Shown here: one piece after another, positions 59,542 through 64,000 of the stretch
Layout of the letters: each line of letters opens with the position of its first letter
Position numbering within the stretch: position 1 is the first letter of the stretch
Assembly (NCBI GenBank): GCA_040220855.1
Contig: JAVJVZ010000030.1
Location: 26,156-90,155 of the forward strand
Origin: JACKNG01 sp040220855
GTDB taxonomy: Bacteria > Pseudomonadota > Gammaproteobacteria > Ga0077536
Reading direction: 5' to 3'
DNA length: 64,000 nucleotides
The notes under the pieces: generated by a model
Told to the model about the DNA's origin: nothing
Seen by the model: the letters and a program-made list of their open reading frames with translations, nothing else
Database searches by the model: none
Position numbers and translations under genes: made by a program

Positions 59542-60744
59542 ATGGCGACTTTGACTCAGAGACTGCTCGGCAGCCGCGGCGACCTGCTGGCGCTGCTGCT
59601 GCTGGCGGCCGTCATCTTCCTGGTGATGCCGCTCACGCTCGACATCTTCCGTCTCAACCTGGTCGGCAAGTACCTGACATACGCGTTCGTCGCGGTCGGG
59701 CTCGTGTTGTGCTGGGGCTACGGCGGCATCCTGAGCCTCGGCCAGGGCATCTTCTTCGGGCTGGGTGGCTACTGCATGGCCATGTTCCTCAAGCTCGAGG
59801 CGTCGGACCCCGAAGCGACTGCAATCCAGTCGACCCCGGGTATCCCGGATTTCATGGATTGGAACCAGCTGACCGAGCTGCCCTGGTTCTGGGTGCCCTT
59901 CGAGAATTTCGCCTTCACGCTGATTGCGGTTCTCGTTGTTCCCACCGTGTTCGCTTTCCTGATTGGCGTGGCGATGTTCAAGCGGCGGGTGTCGGGCGTC
60001 TACTTCGCGATCATCACGCAGTCCATCGCAGCGATCCTGACCATCCTCATCATCGGCCAGCAGGGTCTCACCGGTGGTGTCAATGGCATCACCGACCTGC
60101 GCACGCTGCTCGGCTGGGACATCCGTACCGATAGCGCGAAGTACGTCCTCTACTACCTCAACGGGGCGCTTCTGATCGGCTGTATCGTGATCGGGCGCTA
60201 CATCCTGTCGAGCAAGGTCGGCAAGCTGCTGCTTGCGCTCAAGGACAAGGAGGACCGTGTGCGCTTCTCCGGCTACGACGTCTCGAACTTCAAGATCTTC
60301 GTGTTCTGCGTCGCCGCGATGTTCTCCGCCGTCGGCGGCGCCATGTTCACCCTCCAGGTGGGTTTCATGTCGCCCTCGTTCATCGGCATCGTGCCCTCGA
60401 TCGAGATGGTCATTTTCGCTGCCGTGGGTGGTCGCATGTCGTTGATTGGCGCCGTCTACGGCACGCTGCTGGTCAACTACGGCAAGACCGCCTTCTCCGA
60501 GAGCTACCCCGAACTATGGCTTTTTCTGATGGGCGCGCTGTTCATCGGGGTCGTCATGGCCTTTCCGAACGGGCTTGCGGGCATCCTCAAGTCGGACTGG
60601 ATTCGACGCGTGTTCGTGCGCCCGCCGCTCGCTGCCATCGACGGCGGCGCAGCGGTGCGCGATGCCTCGCCGGCGGCGAAGCCCGCAGCGACCGCCAGCA
60701 GTCCGGACGACAACCTGCCGCGTCCGGCCGGGGCGGGCCGCTGA
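59542..60744 (+). CDS. urtC: ABC transporter permease UrtC/LivM type
   Basis: A 400-aa inner-membrane permease. Characteristic parts: YGGILSLGQGIFFGLGGYCM, FAIITQSIAAILTILIIGQQ in part, LTGGVNGITDL and DKEDRVRFSGYDVSNFKIFVF in part. YSFVAVGLVLCWG-like text near the N-terminus (FVAVGLVLCWGYGG) is typical of UrtC. The C-terminal ~40 residues form an Ala/Pro-rich cytosolic tail not needed in the family. It lies 51 bp after urtB. Confidence 0.9.
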   Translation: MATLTQRLLGSRGDLLALLLLAAVIFLVMPLTLDIFRLNLVGKYLTYAFVAVGLVLCWGYGGILSLGQGIFFGLGGYCMAMFLKLEASDPEATAIQSTPGIPDFMDWNQLTELPWFWVPFENFAFTLIAVLVVPTVFAFLIGVAMFKRRVSGVYFAIITQSIAAILTILIIGQQGLTGGVNGITDLRTLLGWDIRTDSAKYVLYYLNGALLIGCIVIGRYILSSKVGKLLLALKDKEDRVRFSGYDVSNFKIFVFCVAAMFSAVGGAMFTLQVGFMSPSFIGIVPSIEMVIFAAVGGRMSLIGAVYGTLLVNYGKTAFSESYPELWLFLMGALFIGVVMAFPNGLAGILKSDWIRRVFVRPPLAAIDGGAAVRDASPAAKPAATASSPDDNLPRPAGAGR

Positions 60745-60779
60745 GCGCCCCCATTTCGACATCCTGAATGGAGCACGTC

Positions 60780-61523
60780 ATGAGCAACACCGACTTCCTG
60801 CTCGCGATCGAGAACCTGACCGTGTCGTTCGACGGCTTCAAGGCGGTCAACGATGTCACGGCCTACATCGATTACAACGAGCTGCGCGTGGTGATCGGCC
60901 CGAACGGCGCCGGCAAGACCACCCTGCTCGATCTCATCTGCGGCAAGACGGCGGCGACCGGCGGGTCGATCCGCTTCAAGAACCGCGAGCTGACCAGGCT
61001 CGCCGAGCACCGCATCGTGCGCGAAGGCGTAGGGCGCAAGTTCCAGACGCCTTCGATCTACGAGAACCTGACGGTCTACGAGAACCTCGAGGTCTCCTAT
61101 CCGTCAGCGCGCGACGTCATCAAGGCGCTGTTCTTTCGCGTCGACGAAGAAATCGACGCGCGCATCCGCGAGGTCGCCGAGACCATCTTCCTCGCCGACT
61201 GCCTCGACATGGAGGCCTCTCTGCTCAGCCATGGGCAGAAGCAGTGGCTGGAGATTGGCATGTTGCTCATCCAGGGGCCCGAACTGCTCATGCTCGACGA
61301 GCCGGTCGCCGGCATGAGCGTGAAGGAACGTGAGCAGACCGCCGAGCTGCTCAAGCGTATCTGCAAGGACCGCGCGGTGATCGTCATCGAGCACGACATG
61401 GAATTCGTCGAGCGCATCGCCAACCGCGTCACCGTGCTGCACCAGGGCCAGGTGCTCGCGGAGGGACCGATGAGCGAGATCAAGAACAACGCGAAGGTGG
61501 TCGAGGTGTACCTCGGTCATTGA
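60780..61523 (+). CDS. urtD: ABC transporter ATP-binding protein UrtD
   Basis: Cytoplasmic ATPase subunit, 247 aa. Walker A is GPNGAGKTTLLDLI, the signature is LSHGQKQWLEIGMLL (the QKQW form is typical of UrtD), Walker B is LLMLDEPVAGM and the switch His is VIEHDMEF. Preferred start ATG 60780, with GGAG 7 bp upstream; ATG 60768 is in frame but lacks a site. Confidence 0.92.
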   Translation: MSNTDFLLAIENLTVSFDGFKAVNDVTAYIDYNELRVVIGPNGAGKTTLLDLICGKTAATGGSIRFKNRELTRLAEHRIVREGVGRKFQTPSIYENLTVYENLEVSYPSARDVIKALFFRVDEEIDARIREVAETIFLADCLDMEASLLSHGQKQWLEIGMLLIQGPELLMLDEPVAGMSVKEREQTAELLKRICKDRAVIVIEHDMEFVERIANRVTVLHQGQVLAEGPMSEIKNNAKVVEVYLGH

Positions 61524-61594
61524 ACGACGCGCGGCGCTATGTCGGGCCGGCGCCGCGACGTAGCCCCTTACAGTCATTGCGAGGAACTATCGAC

Positions 61595-62284
61595 ATGCTC
61601 GAAATCAAGGAGCTGGACGTCGCCTACGGGCAGAGCCAGGTCATTCGCGGGCTCAGCCTGAAGGCCGACCAGAACGAAACCGTGGCTGTCATGGGACGCA
61701 ACGGCATGGGCAAGACCACGCTGTTCAAATCGCTGATTGGCATCCTGCCCTCGCGCGGCGGCTCGATCAGCGTCGACAGCATCGACGTTACGCAGATGCC
61801 GAGTCATCGGCGCGTCGAGAACGGCATCGCCTACGTGCCGCAGGGGCGCATGATCTTCCCCACGTTGACGGTCCGGGAGAACATCGAGACCGGGCTCGAG
61901 ACCGCACGCGAGAAGTCGATTCCCGACGAAATCTATTCGTTGTTTCCGGTCCTGTTCGAGATGCGCAACCGCAAGGGCGGTAATCTCTCCGGCGGGCAGC
62001 AGCAACAGCTCGCCATCGCGCGCGCGCTGGTCTCCGAGCCCCGCGTCCTGCTGCTCGACGAACCGACCGAGGGCATCCAGCCCTCGATCATCAAGGACAT
62101 CGCGCGCGTGCTGAACGAAATTCGCAAGCTGCGCGAGATCACCATCATCGTTTCCGAGCAGGTGCTCCACTTCGCACTCGAGGTGGCCGATCGCATCGCG
62201 GTGATCGAACGTGGCGAGATCGTCTACGAAGGCCCACGTAGCGACGTCGACACCGCCAAGATCTCACAATACCTCGCCGTCTGA
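61595..62284 (+). CDS. urtE: ABC transporter ATP-binding protein UrtE
   Basis: Second ATPase subunit, 229 aa. Walker A GRNGMGKTTLFKSLIG, Q-loop in VPQGRMIFPTLTV, signature LSGGQQQQLAIARAL, Walker B VLLLDEPTEGIQPS and VSEQVLHFALEVADR replacing the usual switch His (EQ pair, as is normal for UrtE). Start ATG 61595 has GAGGA upstream. It ends the transporter operon. Confidence 0.92.
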   Translation: MLEIKELDVAYGQSQVIRGLSLKADQNETVAVMGRNGMGKTTLFKSLIGILPSRGGSISVDSIDVTQMPSHRRVENGIAYVPQGRMIFPTLTVRENIETGLETAREKSIPDEIYSLFPVLFEMRNRKGGNLSGGQQQQLAIARALVSEPRVLLLDEPTEGIQPSIIKDIARVLNEIRKLREITIIVSEQVLHFALEVADRIAVIERGEIVYEGPRSDVDTAKISQYLAV

Positions 62285-62480
62285 TCCCACCCCTGCGCGC
62301 GGCGCCGTCCGGTGCCGCGCGCCGTCCGTTCCAGCTCTTCTCCGTGATTCGACCGCGCCGCGCGCAGGGCCGGCCACAGCGCGCCGCGCATGCGGTTACG
62401 GGTGCGCGCGCGCTCGGTCTCGAGGGCGTGAGCGCATGACGTTCCCGGTCCGCGCTGTTGCAGTGCGGCATCCGATGGCT

Positions 62481-62492
62481 TTAGTGCATAAA
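62481..62492 (+). promoter_or_regulatory. Conserved upstream activator motif, copy 3 (porin)
   Basis: TTAGTGCATAAA, identical to the copies upstream of fmdA and urtA, starting 72 bp before the -24 element. The rest of the 62285-62630 gap holds no gene. Confidence 0.7.
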
Positions 62493-62552
62493 AAATTTCT
62501 CCTGCACCGGCGCACATTCGATAACGCCCTGTTAAGCCGATGAAACTCGCTT

Positions 62553-62568
62553 TGGCCTGCTTATTGCT
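62553..62568 (+). promoter_or_regulatory. Sigma-54 promoter of the porin gene
   Basis: TGGCCTG-CTTA-TTGCT: -12 element perfect, -24 element retains TGGC and the final G, correct spacing. The porin start codon lies 63 bp downstream. Confidence 0.75.
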
Positions 62569-62630
62569 GCATTGCGGCGAGGGGCTTCGCGACACAACGC
62601 GAAGCGTGCTTGACCATAAAGGAGAAAGAC

Positions 62631-63824
62631 GTGAATTCGAGCATCACAGGCAGCAACGGACGGGTGTCGCGCTGGGCGGCGCCGTTATTGGGGGCCGCCC
62701 TGGTCGTGGCTGCGCAGGGGGCTAACGCCGGCGCCACCATCAAGGCTGGCGAGTACCAGTGGGTGAGCATCGGCGTCGGCGCCAGGGCGCAGTTCACCGC
62801 GGAAGAGGATTCGGCGCCGAGCGGCAGCGATTACTCGAACCAGTTCCGCATCCAGGAAACACGCCTGTACGTCGCGGGCCAGGTGCACGAGTACGTCAAG
62901 CTCACTTTCAACTCGTTCTGCGAATCCTGCGTGTTCGGCGCGAATACCTTTGGCGTCGGTGGCAACGACGGGCAGCCGGATTCTGCCGGCGATTGGGAGA
63001 TCCTCGACGTCATCGCGCAGTTCGAGTTCAACCCGATGTTCAACGTGTGGATCGGGCGCATGCTGACGCCGGCAGACCGTATCGAAATGAACGGTCCGTT
63101 CTACGCGATGAGCTGGAACCAGTACAACGTCGCGCTGCTGCCATCGGACGGGCTCGGCGGTGCCGGTCTGCTCGGTCGTGACGACGGTGTCACCGTGTGG
63201 GGCGGCGTCGGCAAGTTCGAGTACGCGGTGGGCATCTTCGATGGCCTCGACGGCACTGCCAACGGCGCCAACGAGGAGGACAACGTGATGATCGCGACGC
63301 GCCTCGAGTACAACTTCCTCAACAAGGAACCGTCGCCCGCCTACTACACCGCCAGCACCTACTTCGGCGAAGCCGGCGACATCTTCACGGTCGGTTTCTC
63401 GGTGACCCACCAGGCCGATTTCTACGGCGTGCCCGGTGCGCACGGGGATTTCACCGGCTACATCGTCGATGCGTTGTTCGAGAAGGTCCTGCCTGGCGGC
63501 GGCGTGTTCAACGTCGAGGGCGAGTACAAGATCTTCGATACCGACGACTTCGCCGACGTCGATTCGTATTTCGTCACCGTGGGCTACATGTTCCCGCAGG
63601 TCATCGGTATCGGTCGCTTCCAGCCCTACGTGCGCTGGGTGGAGAACGACTGGGACGTGGGGCCGGACACGGATCTCATCGAGGTCGGACTGAACTACCG
63701 CATCAAGGGCTACGACGCCTGGCTGAACTTCAACTACCAGAACGGCGATGCGGCCGTGGGTGGCGGGCCGAAGCCGCAGGGCAGCTCGGACGCCTTCCAG
63801 ATTGGCGTACAGGTGCAGATCTGA
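62631..63824 (+). CDS. Outer-membrane porin, FmdC-like by context
   Basis: A 397-aa outer-membrane beta-barrel. I take GTG 62631 as start because AAGGAG lies 7 nt upstream and a signal peptide follows (WAAPLLGAALVVAAQGANAG). The mature chain has alternating aromatic strands, FRIQETRLYVAGQVHEYVKL, MFNVWIGRMLTPADRIEM, and ends in GVQVQI, with a C-terminal hydrophobic strand. The Methylophilus amide cluster also includes a porin gene (fmdC), so this one probably admits amides or urea across the outer membrane. It shares the sigma-54/activator arrangement of fmdA and urtA. Confidence 0.8.
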   Translation: MNSSITGSNGRVSRWAAPLLGAALVVAAQGANAGATIKAGEYQWVSIGVGARAQFTAEEDSAPSGSDYSNQFRIQETRLYVAGQVHEYVKLTFNSFCESCVFGANTFGVGGNDGQPDSAGDWEILDVIAQFEFNPMFNVWIGRMLTPADRIEMNGPFYAMSWNQYNVALLPSDGLGGAGLLGRDDGVTVWGGVGKFEYAVGIFDGLDGTANGANEEDNVMIATRLEYNFLNKEPSPAYYTASTYFGEAGDIFTVGFSVTHQADFYGVPGAHGDFTGYIVDALFEKVLPGGGVFNVEGEYKIFDTDDFADVDSYFVTVGYMFPQVIGIGRFQPYVRWVENDWDVGPDTDLIEVGLNYRIKGYDAWLNFNYQNGDAAVGGGPKPQGSSDAFQIGVQVQI

Positions 63825-63864
63825 GCCGGACGTCGCGAACAAAACGTAACCAGGGAGACAACAC

Positions 63865-64000
63865 GTGCTGAAAAGACTGTACAGGCAGCTTCCCAACATC
63901 GCGGCCGCGGCCGCCCTCACCCTGTCGTGGGGGGGGGCGGCCCGCCCCCCCCCCCCCCAACGGCGGGGGGGGAGAGGGAGGGGGGGGGGCCCGGGGGAGA
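63865..64000 (+). CDS. Start of a partial gene running into low-quality sequence
   Basis: GTG 63865, preceded by GGGAG (cagggagacaac), starts VLKRLYRQLPNIAAAAALTL, which looks like an export signal. From about 63928 the DNA degenerates into G and C homopolymers, so the reading frame beyond residue ~22 is meaningless. Product unknown; position suggests another amide-regulon envelope or periplasmic protein. Confidence 0.4.
   Translation, partial: MLKRLYRQLPNIAAAAALTLSWGGAARPPPPQRRGGRGRGGGPGE
63928..64000. other. G/C homopolymer run, probable contig-end artefact
   Basis: Runs of 8-14 G or C dominate the last ~70 bases, including adjacent long C and G tracts. Nothing else in the window looks like this. 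It is best read as unreliable terminal sequence rather than biology. Confidence 0.8.

Noticed and set aside
1..64000. tRNA, rRNA, CRISPR arrays, prophage or integrative element boundaries
   Set aside because: No cloverleaf-like segments, rRNA sequence, regularly spaced short repeats, integrase, or attachment-site duplications were recognised by reading; a covariance-model search was not possible.

Overview
The window is a very GC-rich (about two-thirds or more G+C by eye), gene-dense bacterial chromosome segment. NAGGN osmolyte synthesis, an RND pump, DUF1302/DUF1329 proteins and outer-membrane porins point to a Gram-negative proteobacterium, probably a gammaproteobacterium; no rRNA or tRNA is present to confirm this. 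The left end cuts an MFS gene. The right end runs into G/C homopolymers that look like a contig-end artefact.

Layout. 1-2571 (minus): MFS permease and FAD-linked 2-hydroxyacid oxidase, with an operator-like repeat pair upstream. 2754-9010 (plus): FIST sensor protein, small secreted protein, RND efflux adaptor and pump. 9099-11776: divergent SDR and membrane-ankyrin genes. 11884-16950 (plus): tightly coupled otsB, GH15 glucosidase, otsA and glucokinase, a trehalose/glucose module. 17049-20620 (plus): an unfamiliar 655-aa protein translationally coupled to a pyruvate-phosphate-dikinase-like protein that lacks the PEP/pyruvate barrel. 20625-23544: alcohol dehydrogenase, HSL-type hydrolase, DUF445 protein.

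23554-36016 is a catabolic island. A GAF/PucR-type regulator is divergent from an eight-gene operon: HyuA-like, small Cys-pair subunit, HyuA, HyuB, short URO-D-like protein, AMP-forming CoA ligase, pyrophosphatase-like protein, thiolase. The order resembles the acetophenone carboxylase plus acyl-CoA ligase route, so a ketone is probably carboxylated, activated with CoA and cleaved thiolytically; the substrate is unknown.

36105-54547 is all on the minus strand. It holds a MotA/OmpA-type pair, Fe-superoxide dismutase, a four-gene NAGGN osmoprotectant operon with two M42 peptidases, a VPLPA-CTERM secreted protein, a two-domain protein with a SLOG-like C-terminus, a peroxiredoxin with in-frame UGA at the peroxidatic position (probable selenoprotein), a DEAD-box helicase, and an envelope set (DUF5667-like, His/Met-rich lipoprotein, DUF1329, DUF1302) carrying a GC-rich repeat cluster.

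54752-63824 (plus) is a formamide/short-chain amide or urea uptake and hydrolysis regulon: fmdA, fmdB, a five-gene Urt/Fmd ABC transporter and a porin. Three transcription units share an identical 12-bp upstream motif placed 72-73 bp before a sigma-54 -24/-12 promoter. This is the strongest regulatory signal in the window.
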